Assembly: GCA_017462545.1 (NCBI GenBank) | Contig: JAFTQX010000058.1 | Location: forward strand, 1-42,880 | DNA from: Clostridia bacterium | GTDB taxonomy: Bacteria; Bacillota; Clostridia; Oscillospirales; CAG-272 | Length of the DNA stretch: 42,880 nucleotides | Direction of reading: 5' to 3' | Shown here: in pieces, positions 1 to 8,239 of the stretch | Layout: every line of letters starts with the position of its first letter | How positions within the stretch are numbered: the first letter of the stretch is position 1 | Position numbers and translations under genes: made by a program | Notes under the pieces: model-generated | The model's database searches: none | What the model saw: only the letters and a program-made list of their open reading frames with translations | What the model was told of the DNA's origin: nothing

Positions 1-2
1 AC

Positions 3-185
3 TATAAGATTTTAACGACTGATATATCCCTTGAAAACAGAAAAACAATTTGGTGGTTGGCGGATCGATTAATCGAACAAGACGAGCATTACATTTTGGA
101 GAGTGATTTGCAAGATTTTGATTCATTCCCCGAAGATTTCACCTTTAAGATCAAATTTGATCGAGCAGAAGTCAAAAGAAAATGA
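3..185 (+). CDS. 3' end of an unidentified protein (partial)
   Basis: An open frame enters from the left edge and runs 60 codons to a TGA at 183-185. The readable C-terminus is polar and charged, with a Trp-Trp pair near residue 15 of the visible part, an acidic middle and a basic tail ending in KRK. No signal peptide, membrane segment or family motif is visible, and I do not recognise it. The two-way terminator at 264-292 lies 80 bases downstream, as expected for a real gene end. The frame could be chance in AT-rich DNA, but its length, composition and the following terminator favour a gene. Confidence 0.5.
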   Translation, partial: YKILTTDISLENRKTIWWLADRLIEQDEHYILESDLQDFDSFPEDFTFKIKFDRAEVKRK

Positions 186-259
186 TATCGAGAATGGTAG
201 ACACCTTTTGTTCGTTTTTACCCTTGTTCAGACACCTTTTATCACGTTTAAGGCAAGAA

Positions 260-293
260 AAAAGCCAAGTCGGATTTCGACTTGGCTTTTTTG
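260..293. terminator. Bidirectional intrinsic terminator
   Basis: The stem GCCAAGTCG (264-272) pairs with CGACTTGGC (278-286) around a five-base loop. It is flanked by an A-run on the left and six Ts (287-292) on the right, so it can stop transcripts in both directions: the partial + strand gene at the left edge and the convergent phosphatase-isomerase gene ending at 306. Confidence 0.9.
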
Positions 294-305
294 CATATAC
301 AAGAC

Positions 306-1919
306 TTATACAGAAGCAGACAGCAGTGTCATGTGACCACGGAGAAGATAGTCACCCATGTTGGCGGGAAGGAAATAAAGTTCCCCCTTGGCAACAGGGT
401 AGGACGTGCCTTCAAAAACGATCTCCCCCGCCCCATCCACGCACAAAAGCGAGACAAAGCTGTCTTGACCGACGGTCTCACGGCGCTCACCCGCGATGTC
501 GAGACGGCGCGCACGGAAGTAGCGGCAATGAACGAGGGTGCTTTCATCATCGAGAGCGTCACGCGCCTCAAAGCGGATCGTCTCAATTTCCGCCTCCGAA
601 AAGGGACGCACGACATCAAGCGCGCGATCAACATGCAGCGCGCGCAGGCTGCCGTCACTCTGCCGACGATGATAGTCGAAAACGCGATAGGTCAAGTCGG
701 AATTTTGCTGAATCTCGGCTACCACGATGCCGGCACCAATGGCGTGCACCAGTCCGGAGGGGATGAAGCACACATCTCCCGCGTGAACGAGGCGAGCATC
801 CAGCACCTCCTCGGTTCTGCCCTCTCGCACGGCGGCAGCAAAGGCGACACGATCCACACCGGGGCGCAGCCCCGCAACCAGCGTAGCCCCCTCCTCGGCG
901 GCGAGGACATACCACATCTCGGTCTTGCCGACATCCTGCTCGACGCGTGCCGCATATTCATCGTCTGGGTGCACCTGCACCGAGAGCTTATCACGCGCGT
1001 CAATCAGCTTAATCAGCAGCGGAAATGTCTCTCCTGTATAGGTCGGCGCAACGGCATCGTTGCCAAGAACGGCAATGGCATCTGCCAGCGTTTTTCCTTC
1101 ATAAATTCCATTTTGGATGTGGCTCATGCCATCCGGTCGCACGGTCAGCTCCCATGTCTCGCCCAGATGCTCAATCCCCGCGGCCTGTTTGCCAAAGGCG
1201 GCTTTGAGGGTGTTTCCGCCCCAAATGCGCTCCTTGGCCTCATAGGTCAATTTCATCGGATACAATGGGTTCACACGCGCAGCGCTTCGCGGCAACCCCG
1301 TGCTCAATTCACCATGGTGGTCGTGGTAGCCCCGCAGAAGGATGCGCACCTCGTCTCCTTCGTATTCCACGACCGTGACAGAGGCATTGGCAACAAAGGG
1401 GATATCCTTTGCCCCGTCTGCACCTGCCCCGCGCCACGCGCATTCCAGTGCGCGAATAGGCGTGGCATGTGTGCCGATCACGACCGTTTGCCCCTCATGC
1501 CGTGCAGCGATCCGCTTGGCAGCCGCACACACGCGGCTCTGCAATTCAAGAAAGGATTCCCCCACCGTACAACGGGAGCGACCGATATCCTGCCGCCAGG
1601 TTCCGTAATCCTCCGCAAAGACCTCAATCAGCTCATCAAACGGTCGATTCTCCCATCTGCCCGCGTATATCTCGCGGAATGCCGGCTCCGGGCGGACGGG
1701 AATATCGAATTTTGCTGCAATGTGGCAAGCGGTGTCGTAGGCACGCTGCAGGTCGCTGGCATAGGCGACATCCACTTCATAATGAGCGGCTACATAATCC
1801 GCGGTCAGCTCTGCCTGCGCATGCCCCTTCTCGGTCAGGGGTGCATCGGTCTGCCCCGCAAAAACGCGGGCAAGATTTGCCGCACTTTCGCCATGGCGTA
1901 CAAAGATCAAACGGGTCAT
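306..1919 (-). CDS. manA: Histidine phosphatase / mannose-6-phosphate isomerase fusion
   Basis: A 537-residue two-domain protein. Residues 1 to about 205 form a phosphoglycerate-mutase-like histidine phosphatase with the RHG motif (His9), Arg59, Glu83 and the second catalytic His151 in GTHA. From about residue 217 a complete class I mannose-6-phosphate isomerase follows, with the zinc-site motifs QVHP, KTEMWY and SGLVHAIG. The isomerase interconverts fructose-6-P and mannose-6-P; the phosphatase substrate cannot be read from sequence. Both sites look intact, so this is a fusion rather than a broken gene. The frame is open to an ATG at 1949, but that codon sits directly behind the -10 box (1951-1956), upstream of or at the expected transcript start. 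The ATG at 1919, preceded by GAAGAAGG, is the better start. The gene stands alone between terminator 260-293 and its promoter. Confidence 0.9.
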   Translation of the reverse strand: MTRLIFVRHGESAANLARVFAGQTDAPLTEKGHAQAELTADYVAAHYEVDVAYASDLQRAYDTACHIAAKFDIPVRPEPAFREIYAGRWENRPFDELIEVFAEDYGTWRQDIGRSRCTVGESFLELQSRVCAAAKRIAARHEGQTVVIGTHATPIRALECAWRGAGADGAKDIPFVANASVTVVEYEGDEVRILLRGYHDHHGELSTGLPRSAARVNPLYPMKLTYEAKERIWGGNTLKAAFGKQAAGIEHLGETWELTVRPDGMSHIQNGIYEGKTLADAIAVLGNDAVAPTYTGETFPLLIKLIDARDKLSVQVHPDDEYAARVEQDVGKTEMWYVLAAEEGATLVAGLRPGVDRVAFAAAVREGRTEEVLDARLVHAGDVCFIPSGLVHAIGAGIVVAEIQQNSDLTYRVFDYHRRQSDGSLRALHVDRALDVVRPFSEAEIETIRFEARDALDDESTLVHCRYFRARRLDIAGERRETVGQDSFVSLLCVDGAGEIVFEGTSYPVAKGELYFLPANMGDYLLRGHMTLLSASV

Positions 1920-1950
1920 ATCCTTCTTCTCCCTCTTTTTTGTCGCCATT

Positions 1951-1980
1951 ATTATAGCAAAAAGCGCCCCTCCTTGTCAA
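1951..1980 (-). promoter_or_regulatory. Sigma-A promoter of the phosphatase-isomerase gene
   Basis: On the minus strand, TTGACA (1975-1980) and TATAAT (1951-1956) are both perfect and 18 bases apart, with a TGC extended -10. The predicted transcript start is near 1944, which rules out conventional translation from the ATG at 1949. Confidence 0.85.
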
Positions 1981-2016
1981 GTTTGATACAATTCTTCTCT
2001 CTTTTTTACTTTAGTG

Positions 2017-2045
2017 TTTACTTTTTCCTTTTTTTATGGTAGAAT
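2017..2045 (+). promoter_or_regulatory. Promoter of the yfhO-ruvAB operon
   Basis: TTTACT (2017-2022), a 17-base spacer and TAGAAT (2040-2045) are followed by an AAGGAG ribosome binding site at 2069-2074. The boxes are weaker than in the divergent promoter at 1951-1980, whose -35 lies 36 bases away. Confidence 0.6.
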
Positions 2046-2081
2046 AATAGATGTATATTTGGTAATATAAGGAGTTCACAC

Positions 2082-5006
2082 ATGAACACTTCCTCTCCCG
2101 TTGAAGCCATCGCCGCCGCGCCCGCAAAGCGCGATCGCTCTTATCTGATATGGACCTTTCTGATCCCCTTTTCCTTCATGCTGCTGGTCTACGCCATAGA
2201 CAAGGTTTTTCCCTTTGGTGACAAGACCGTGCTGGTGCTGGATCTCAACGCTCAATACATCGGTTTTTTTGAGGCGTTGCGCGACTTCGTATATGGAGAC
2301 GCCTCGCTGCTGTACTCCTTTGCGCGCACGCTTGGCGGTGAAATGATGGGCATTTACGCCTATTATCTGGCCAGCCCGCTTTCGTATATTGTGGCCCTGT
2401 TTCCGGCCACCTACATCACCGAGGCACTCTTGACCATGTTCGTCTTAAAGGCAGGGCTTTGCGGCCTGACCTTTGGCATTTACCTGCACAGCCACAAGCA
2501 TGCCGCACCGATTGAGACGATCATGTTCTCTACGCTGTATGCGCTCTGCTCGTACGCGCTTGTCATGCAGCACAATACGATGTGGATCGACAATCTGATC
2601 CTTTTGCCGCTGGTCACACTGGGGGTAGAATCGGTGGTCAAATATCGCCGTTATCGGCTGTTTGTTGCCTCACTTGCACTTGCGCTGCTTTCCAACTTCT
2701 ACATCGGCTTCATGACCTGCATTTACGTGCTGCTCTACTTTTTCTGCTACTTTTATGCCTATTCGTCCGATGGGCGAAACAACCCGCTGCATGAGAAAAA
2801 CCACTACGCGCGCTCCTTCCTGCGCATGGCGGTCTATGCGGCCCTCTCGGTTGCCATTGCGGCCATCATTCTGCTGACGGTGGTCTACTCGCTTTCCTTC
2901 GGCAAGACCTCCTTTACCGATCCGAGCTATATCCCCTACCTGCAATTCAACCCGCTTCAGTTCTTTGCCAAGCTGCTGCCCGGCGTTTATGACACGGTAG
3001 CCCCCGAGGGCTTTCCCATCGTCTTCTGCGGTGTCATCACCCTGCTGCTGGTGCCGCTGTATTTCTTAAACCGCCGTTTTCCCCGCGCGGAGCGCATCTC
3101 CTTTGGTGTATTGCTTGGCGTCTTTTATGTCTCGATGTCGATCAACTCGCTGGATATGCTTTGGCACGGCGGACAGGCCCCCAACTGGCTGAACTTCCGC
3201 TACAGTTTCATGGTATGCTTTCTGCTTTTGGTGCTGGCATCCCGTGCCTTTGCGCGGTTGAGCGATGTGACGACCAGAACCATTCTTTCCGTAGCAGTCG
3301 TCCTCTTTGCGCTGATTGCCCTGACCGCGGCAATGAATTACGAATTTTTCACCACCACCGATGCCGCCTTGGCGGCCACGCTGCTGCTTGCCTTTACCGC
3401 GCTGCTGGTCGGTCTGCGCAAATATCGCGGCAAGGCGCGGCAGTATCTGGCCATGCTGATGCTGTGCGTTGTTTTGGCAGAGGTGCTGTACAACGGGATC
3501 ACGCAGATCACGGCTTTGCATGCCGATGTTGGCATGACCGAGCGTGAGGAATACCGCTCCTACCACGAAACAATGGGTGCTATGATCGACAAAATCAAGG
3601 AAGAGGACGGGGGCTTTTACCGTACCGAGACCCTTTCTCACCGCGTGGTCAATGATGTCATGGAGCTTGGCTATCGCGGCGTGACCAACTCCACCTCGAC
3701 GCTGAATGCCAAGACCATTGATTTCCTGCACCGTCTCGGCCTGCTTTCCACCTCCCATTGGTCGGAATATTTCGGCAGCACGCTGGCGCTGGATTCCCTG
3801 CTCGGCATCCGCTATGTGGTTCTTCCGAATGATGTATGGCTCAACGACATATATGAGGAATGTCTGACAAGCGATCAATATACGGCCTACCGTAACCCCT
3901 ACGCCCTGCCCATCGCCTTTTCCGCTGCCACCAACATACGCGATATGGATATGGCGCTGCGCTCCTCCCCGCTCCTGCGCCAGAATGCAATCATCCGCGC
4001 GCTGCTTGGGGGCGAGGCAAACGATTGCTATGTACCGCTTGCCTCTGACTTCACCTGTGAAAACGCCCTTGCCGAGGTGCTCGAATGGAATGGTGACGAA
4101 TATCATGCCATCTACTCGGATGTCTACCTTGAAAACGAGGCAGCCATTGACAAGGGAGAGATCTTGACCGACGACCTGCACGCGCCCAACACCGCCATCA
4201 CCTTTACCACCACGGTGCCGCAGGACGGGTTCTTGTATTTTTATATTGAAACAGCCCTGCAGAACAAGCTGGATATGTATCTGAACGGACAATATTACGG
4301 CGTGCTGTTCGGCAGCGGCGATGATTTTGTCAAGGGACTTGGCAGCTTTACAGCCGGCACAGAGGTCACCGTGACGCTGAAGATGGAGGAGTGCTGCTAC
4401 TTCTATTTCCCCACCGATACCATTGCCTTTTATATGGAGGAGACAGAGGAAACCCTCCAAAATCTAACCGCGCTGGGTGAAAACGGGCTGGTGCTCACCG
4501 AGTTTGACGAGGACTATTTCCTTGGCAGCATCACCACCACCGCCGAGCGACCGATTGTGCAGACCACCATTCCCTACGATGCCGGTTGGATAGTAACAGT
4601 AGACGGTGTGCGCGTACAGACCTACGAAACGCTGAACGCGCTGCTTGCTTTTGACACCACACCGGGTGAGCATACGGTAGAAATGATCTACCGCCCCACC
4701 TGCTATGTGGTTGGCAAAATCGTATCCATTGCCGGGGTAGTCATCTTCCTTGCCTTGATCGTCATCGAGGAGCTTTGGCGTCGCCGTGTGCTGAAGCCGG
4801 CGAGCGGCAGCGTGATCTACCGTCTGCTTGATACCTTGTTTTACGCAGAGCGCGTAGAGGAGGAGCCCAACTACCTCTCGGACGAGGAAATGCAAAAGGC
4901 AGAGGATGCCCGTCGTCCAAGGCCGTCTGCCGAGGAGGAAGAGGAAGGAACAGAAGAAGCCGCAAGCACCTCTGAAGAGAGGGAGGAAAACGGCCATGGC
5001 GGATAA
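2082..5006 (+). CDS. yfhO: YfhO family multi-pass membrane protein
   Basis: 974 residues with the YfhO layout. A short cytoplasmic start (about 20 residues) precedes the first membrane segment. Next comes the family's extracytoplasmic motif region (LDLNAQYIGFFEAL near residue 53), then a dozen or so hydrophobic segments to about residue 460. A large soluble extracytoplasmic domain follows to about residue 880, then one last membrane helix and a cytoplasmic tail. YfhO proteins resemble GT-C glycosyltransferases; in Bacillus subtilis YfhO is needed for glycosylation of lipoteichoic acid. The substrate here is not visible. The tail after residue 935 is unusually acidic, with runs of Glu. The gene heads an operon and its last 11 bases overlap the next gene. 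AAGGAG seven bases upstream supports the start. Confidence 0.85.
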   Translation: MNTSSPVEAIAAAPAKRDRSYLIWTFLIPFSFMLLVYAIDKVFPFGDKTVLVLDLNAQYIGFFEALRDFVYGDASLLYSFARTLGGEMMGIYAYYLASPLSYIVALFPATYITEALLTMFVLKAGLCGLTFGIYLHSHKHAAPIETIMFSTLYALCSYALVMQHNTMWIDNLILLPLVTLGVESVVKYRRYRLFVASLALALLSNFYIGFMTCIYVLLYFFCYFYAYSSDGRNNPLHEKNHYARSFLRMAVYAALSVAIAAIILLTVVYSLSFGKTSFTDPSYIPYLQFNPLQFFAKLLPGVYDTVAPEGFPIVFCGVITLLLVPLYFLNRRFPRAERISFGVLLGVFYVSMSINSLDMLWHGGQAPNWLNFRYSFMVCFLLLVLASRAFARLSDVTTRTILSVAVVLFALIALTAAMNYEFFTTTDAALAATLLLAFTALLVGLRKYRGKARQYLAMLMLCVVLAEVLYNGITQITALHADVGMTEREEYRSYHETMGAMIDKIKEEDGGFYRTETLSHRVVNDVMELGYRGVTNSTSTLNAKTIDFLHRLGLLSTSHWSEYFGSTLALDSLLGIRYVVLPNDVWLNDIYEECLTSDQYTAYRNPYALPIAFSAATNIRDMDMALRSSPLLRQNAIIRALLGGEANDCYVPLASDFTCENALAEVLEWNGDEYHAIYSDVYLENEAAIDKGEILTDDLHAPNTAITFTTTVPQDGFLYFYIETALQNKLDMYLNGQYYGVLFGSGDDFVKGLGSFTAGTEVTVTLKMEECCYFYFPTDTIAFYMEETEETLQNLTALGENGLVLTEFDEDYFLGSITTTAERPIVQTTIPYDAGWIVTVDGVRVQTYETLNALLAFDTTPGEHTVEMIYRPTCYVVGKIVSIAGVVIFLALIVIEELWRRRVLKPASGSVIYRLLDTLFYAERVEEEPNYLSDEEMQKAEDARRPRPSAEEEEEGTEEAASTSEEREENGHGG

Positions 5007-5217
5007 GATCCTGCGCCTGTTCCCGGGTGACCGACTGGAAATGAAAAAGCCGCACCCCTGCGGCGGGCGGTGCTTTACCGTACTGCGCGCCGGTAGCGAT
5101 GTGCGCGTGCTGTGTGACGGCTGCGGCAGAGACATGGTGCTTGATCGGCTGAAGCTGGAAAAGGCCGTCAAGCGCAAGCTGTCCGACACAAACAACGAAA
5201 ATGAAAGGGAGAATTGA
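4996..5217 (+). CDS. DUF951 family small protein
   Basis: 73 residues from an ATG that overlaps the end of yfhO. Conserved features are the start DKILRLFPGDRLEMKKPHPCG, a Cys-Gly pair, and a second Cys pair around CDGCGRDMVLDR. These match the small DUF951 family of Firmicutes, often found beside ruvA, yfhO or S6-type genes. The family's function is unknown. The Cys pairs could bind a metal. A longer frame opens at 4906 but lies inside yfhO in another frame, so the internal ATG at 4996 is preferred. Its stop is three bases before the ruvA start, consistent with translational coupling. Confidence 0.8.
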   Translation: MADKILRLFPGDRLEMKKPHPCGGRCFTVLRAGSDVRVLCDGCGRDMVLDRLKLEKAVKRKLSDTNNENEREN

Positions 5218-5220
5218 CCG

Positions 5221-5835
5221 ATGTTTTATCACATTGCGGGAAAATTTGTCCACAAGGAAGAAAGCTTTGCCGTGCTTGACTGCTCCGGTGTCGGCTACCG
5301 TCTGACGATCAGCATGAACACATCTGACGCGCTTGGCTATGCGGACGGCGAGAGAACGGTAAAGCTATACACCTACCTGCAGGTACGGGAGGACGACATC
5401 GAGCTATTCGGCTTTTACACCGAGGACGAGCTGGCCGCGTTTCGCCTGCTGATCTCGGCCTCGGGGGTGGGGCCGAAGGCGGCCATGGCCATTCTCTCTC
5501 TCTTGACCCCGGAAAAGCTGGCGCTTGCGGTGGCAAGCGAGGACATCAAGGCCATTTCACGCGCCAACGGCGTGGGTGCCAAAACGGCAGCGCGCGTGGT
5601 GCTGGAGCTGAAGGACAAGTTTAAGGGCATCTCGGCACCGAGCAGCGCGACGAGCCTGTCGAGCACCGGCACGGCCGCCGCACCGAGCGGCGGCAAGCTG
5701 GGAGAGGCGCTTGAGGCCTTGACTGTGCTTGGCTATGGGCGCGCCGAGGTGACCGAGGCACTGCGCAAGCTGGATACAGCCTCGCTCTCGGTAGAGCAGA
5801 TCATCACCGCCGCGCTGAAATATTTTGCAAAGTGA
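5221..5835 (+). CDS. ruvA: Holliday junction branch migration protein RuvA
   Basis: 204 residues, normal RuvA length. The N-terminal OB-fold (1-65) is followed by the helix-hairpin-helix DNA-binding region (ISASGVGPKAAMAIL and ANGVGAKTAARVVLELKDK), a Ser/Thr/Ala/Gly-rich flexible linker (about 142-158), and the small C-terminal domain that contacts RuvB. RuvA tetramers hold the Holliday junction flat while RuvB drives branch migration. GGGAG lies ten bases before the ATG. ruvB starts nine bases after the stop. Confidence 0.97.
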   Translation: MFYHIAGKFVHKEESFAVLDCSGVGYRLTISMNTSDALGYADGERTVKLYTYLQVREDDIELFGFYTEDELAAFRLLISASGVGPKAAMAILSLLTPEKLALAVASEDIKAISRANGVGAKTAARVVLELKDKFKGISAPSSATSLSSTGTAAAPSGGKLGEALEALTVLGYGRAEVTEALRKLDTASLSVEQIITAALKYFAK

Positions 5836-5844
5836 GGGTAGGAT

Positions 5845-6924
5845 ATGCCGAACGAGCTGGAAGAATTTGATTTTGAGAACCGCATTGTCTCTACCGAATC
5901 ACTCCCGGATGACAGAGAGGGAGAGCCTTCCCTGCGCCCGCGCACGCTTGACGAATACACAGGGCAAGCCAAGGCAAAGGAAAACCTGCGCATCTACATT
6001 GATTCGGCCAAGCTGCGCGGCGAAGCGCTTGACCACGTTTTGCTCTATGGCCCTCCCGGTCTTGGCAAAACAACGCTTTCTGCCATCATCGCCAACGAGA
6101 TGGGCGTAAATCTGCGCACCACCTCCGGCCCTGCGATCGAAAAGCCCGGGGATCTGGCCGCCATTCTGACCAATTTGGCACCGGGGGATGTGCTGTTTAT
6201 TGACGAGATCCACCGTCTTTCCCGCCAGGTAGAGGAGATCCTCTATCCCGCGATGGAGGATTTTGCGATCGACATTATCATCGGCAAGGGGCCGAGCGCG
6301 CGGAGCATTCGTCTGCCGATACCGAAATTCACGCTGATCGGTGCGACCACACGCGCCGGGCAGCTCTCTACCCCGTTGCGTGACCGTTTTGGTGTCATTC
6401 AACGGCTGGAGCTGTACACAACCGAGGAGCTGACGGGCATCGTCAAGCGTTCGGCATCGATTCTCAACATGGATATTGCCGAGGATGGCGCGCGCGAGAT
6501 CGCCTCTCGCTCACGCGGGACGCCGCGAATTGCCAACCGTCTGCTCAAGCGGGTGCGTGACTTCGCCCTTGTGAAGGGGGATGGCTGCATTGACGGCGAG
6601 ATCGCCCGAGCAGGACTGCGCCTTTTGGAAATTGATGAGCTGGGGCTTGACAACACCGACCGCCGCATGCTGGAGGCCATTATCAAATTTTACGGTGGCG
6701 GCCCTGTGGGGCTTGAGACGCTGGCGGCTACCATTGGCGAAGAGGCCATCACCATTGAGGATGTGTATGAGCCGTATCTGCTGCAGATCGGCTTCCTCAG
6801 TCGCACACCGCGCGGTCGCTGCGCCACGGTGCAGGCCTACAATCACCTGGGGCTTCCCTACACCTCTGTTTCCCCGATGGGAAGCGCCAAGCAGCCGGAT
6901 CTGTTTGATGGAGAAGACGCGTAA
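5845..6924 (+). CDS. ruvB: Holliday junction ATP-dependent helicase RuvB
   Basis: 359 residues. The AAA+ core has Walker A GPPGLGKT (69-76), Walker B LFIDEIHR, sensor 1 IGATTRAG, and the arginine-finger region LRDRFG. A C-terminal winged helix follows, with RTPRGR near the end, where it contacts junction DNA. RuvB hexamers pump DNA through the RuvA-bound junction, using ATP. The extra C-terminal tail ([13 protein letters not shown]) is common in Firmicutes. GAGGGTAGG before the ATG supports the start. No strong terminator separates it from the rpmG promoter; see 6950-7015. Confidence 0.97.
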   Translation: MPNELEEFDFENRIVSTESLPDDREGEPSLRPRTLDEYTGQAKAKENLRIYIDSAKLRGEALDHVLLYGPPGLGKTTLSAIIANEMGVNLRTTSGPAIEKPGDLAAILTNLAPGDVLFIDEIHRLSRQVEEILYPAMEDFAIDIIIGKGPSARSIRLPIPKFTLIGATTRAGQLSTPLRDRFGVIQRLELYTTEELTGIVKRSASILNMDIAEDGAREIASRSRGTPRIANRLLKRVRDFALVKGDGCIDGEIARAGLRLLEIDELGLDNTDRRMLEAIIKFYGGGPVGLETLAATIGEEAITIEDVYEPYLLQIGFLSRTPRGRCATVQAYNHLGLPYTSVSPMGSAKQPDLFDGEDA

Positions 6925-6949
6925 AATTAAATATTTTTATATTATATGT

Positions 6950-7015
6950 AAAAAACCTCTTGACAAAGGACAAAGGATGTGTTATACTATCCTTACCTCT
7001 GTCGGAGGTTTTTTT
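6950..7015 (+). promoter_or_regulatory. Alternative pairings around the rpmG transcript start
   Basis: ACCTC (6995-6999) and GAGGT (7005-7009) form a five-base stem followed by seven Ts. GAGGTTTTTT (7005-7014) can instead pair with AAAAAACCTC (6950-6959), which is present only in transcripts reading through from ruvB. This may be a weak ruvB terminator or a simple 5' hairpin on the rpmG transcript. Its role is inferred only from the pairing. Confidence 0.35.
6960..6988 (+). promoter_or_regulatory. Sigma-A promoter of the rpmG-secE-nusG-rplKA operon
   Basis: TTGACA (6960-6965), 17 bases, then TATACT (6983-6988) with a TGT extended -10. The predicted transcript start is near 6995. This is one of the best promoters in the window, as expected for ribosomal protein genes. 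Confidence 0.85.
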
Positions 7016-7078
7016 GTTGTGCTTTTCCAACTGGGACGGACAAGCCGCTATTCACCGACACGAGGGAGGTACAATACC

Positions 7079-7117
7079 ATGGCTGACACCATGGTTTTCA
7101 TGGAGCGTAGGCTCTAA
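7079..7117 (+). CDS. Possible 12-residue leader peptide upstream of rpmG
   Basis: An ATG with a strong ribosome binding site (GGGAGG, 7064-7069) opens a 12-codon frame, [12 protein letters not shown], ending 20 bases before rpmG. The start codon sits inside a perfect seven-base inverted repeat: ACCATGG (7076-7082) and CCATGGT (7089-7095). This could be a leader peptide, a protein-binding site, or chance. I have no homologue in mind. Confidence 0.35.
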   Translation: MADTMVFMERRL

Positions 7118-7137
7118 TTTTAACAGGAGGTGCCGAT

Positions 7138-7287
7138 ATGCGAGTCAAAATTACCCTGGCATGCAGCGAATGCAAGCAGAGAAACTACGACACAGAAAAG
7201 AACAAGAAGAACGACCCCGACAGACTTGAGCGGAACAAATACTGCCGTTTCTGCCGCAAACACACCCTGCATAAGGAAACCAAGTAA
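7138..7287 (+). CDS. rpmG: 50S ribosomal protein L33
   Basis: 49 residues starting [13 protein letters not shown] and ending KETK. Both zinc-binding CXXC pairs are present (CSEC at 9-12 and CRFC at 36-39), so this is the zinc-containing form of L33. It sits on the large subunit near the E site. AGGAGG eight bases upstream supports the start. It is the first gene of the L33-SecE-NusG-L11-L1 string, a classic bacterial order; the tRNA-Trp gene often found between rpmG and secE is absent. Confidence 0.95.
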   Translation: MRVKITLACSECKQRNYDTEKNKKNDPDRLERNKYCRFCRKHTLHKETK

Positions 7288-7329
7288 TCCCTCAAGGGAT
7301 CCCAAATTTTGATTTGAGAGGTTTTGTAT

Positions 7330-7563
7330 ATGGCAGAGAAAACTGAAAAGAAAGCAAACATCTTCAAGCGCATGGGTTCGCGCATTGCCAAGTTCTGGCG
7401 CGATTTCCGCAGCGAAATGAAGAAGGTTGTATGGATGTCCGGAACGGAGCTTCGCAAGAACTCGGTTTTGGTCATCATTAGCGTTATTGTTTTCACGCTG
7501 GTTCTCGGTTTGGTCGATTTCAGTCTTTCGTGGGCAATCAACAAGCTCGGAAGTCTTGTATAA
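7330..7563 (+). CDS. secE: Preprotein translocase subunit SecE
   Basis: 77 residues: a charged N-terminus, then the conserved amphipathic region (KRMGSRIAKFWRDFRSEMKKVVWMSGTELRKNS) and one C-terminal membrane helix (about 48-70). This is the minimal single-helix SecE of Firmicutes. It clamps SecY in the SecYEG channel. The frame could begin at a TTG two codons earlier, but the ATG at 7330 has AGAGG eight bases upstream and gives the family start. nusG follows after 16 bases. Confidence 0.93.
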   Translation: MAEKTEKKANIFKRMGSRIAKFWRDFRSEMKKVVWMSGTELRKNSVLVIISVIVFTLVLGLVDFSLSWAINKLGSLV

Positions 7564-7579
7564 GTAAAGGCGAACGGAT

Positions 7580-8122
7580 ATGAGCGATATTGATCAGATG
7601 AACCTTGGTCCCAGATGGTACGTCGCACACACGTATTCCGGCTATGAAAACAAAGTAAAGAGCAGCATTGAGCGAATCGTTGAAAACCGCGGCCTCGGCC
7701 ACTTGATTTTTGATGTGCAGGTTCCTGTTGAGATCACCCGCACGGTCAATGACAAGGGTGTTGAGAAAGAGGTTGAGACCAAGGTCTTCCCCAGCTATGT
7801 TCTGGTGAAGATGGTCATGACAGACGAAAGCTGGCATGTTGTTCGTAACATCACCGGTGTTACCGGCTTTGTCGGCCCCGGGTCCAAGCCCGTGCCGCTG
7901 ACAGAAAAAGAGGTTGAGGCACTCCACGTAGAGAGCCACAAGGAAGACGTCGGCTTCCGGATCGGCGATGCCGTATCCATCATTTCCGGCATGTTTGAAG
8001 GTTATAACGGTACCGTTCAAGAGATTTCTGAGGACAAGAAACAGGTTACGGTGCTGGCATCGACCGGCAAACGCGATATCCCGATCATGGTAGATGCTAA
8101 GGATATCAAATTGACTGACTAA
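7580..8122 (+). CDS. nusG: Transcription termination/antitermination protein NusG
   Basis: 180 residues. The N-terminal NGN domain starts at PRWYVAHTYSGYENKVK and includes the conserved FPSYVLVKM and GVTGFVG segments. The C-terminal KOW domain (about 125-180) contains GDAVSIISGMFEGYNGTV. NusG binds RNA polymerase and links it to ribosomes or Rho; in Firmicutes it also promotes pausing. It lies in the usual secE-nusG-rplK-rplA context. A structured 117-base spacer follows. Confidence 0.97.
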   Translation: MSDIDQMNLGPRWYVAHTYSGYENKVKSSIERIVENRGLGHLIFDVQVPVEITRTVNDKGVEKEVETKVFPSYVLVKMVMTDESWHVVRNITGVTGFVGPGSKPVPLTEKEVEALHVESHKEDVGFRIGDAVSIISGMFEGYNGTVQEISEDKKQVTVLASTGKRDIPIMVDAKDIKLTD

Positions 8123-8135
8123 TGTCGTCACGCTT

Positions 8136-8208
8136 GAAGACTGTACAGTCTTCTTCCCCTTCTGTTGGAAGGGTACCCTGTGGGAGGGAGAAAATACTTC
8201 ATTCTCCC
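8136..8208 (+). promoter_or_regulatory. Three-hairpin leader between nusG and rplK
   Basis: Three hairpins stand in a row. First, an 18-base perfect palindrome GAAGACTGTACAGTCTTC (8136-8153). Second, CCCTTC/GAAGGG (8157-8162 and 8168-8173, five-base loop). Third, GGGAGAA/TTCTCCC (8186-8192 and 8202-8208, nine-base loop). None is followed by a T-run, so they are not plain terminators. The position directly before rplK fits a translational control site. In Escherichia coli, L1 represses rplK-rplA by binding the rplK leader, and a similar role here is inference. The rplK binding site CGGAGG at 8225-8230 lies outside the hairpins. Confidence 0.5.
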
Positions 8209-8239
8209 GTATATGTACCACATTCGGAGGTGTATTTTT

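Noticed and set aside
282-2042. 586-codon + strand open frame
   Set aside because: It is antisense to the phosphatase-isomerase gene, which has intact motifs and a promoter; the + frame shows no family pattern.
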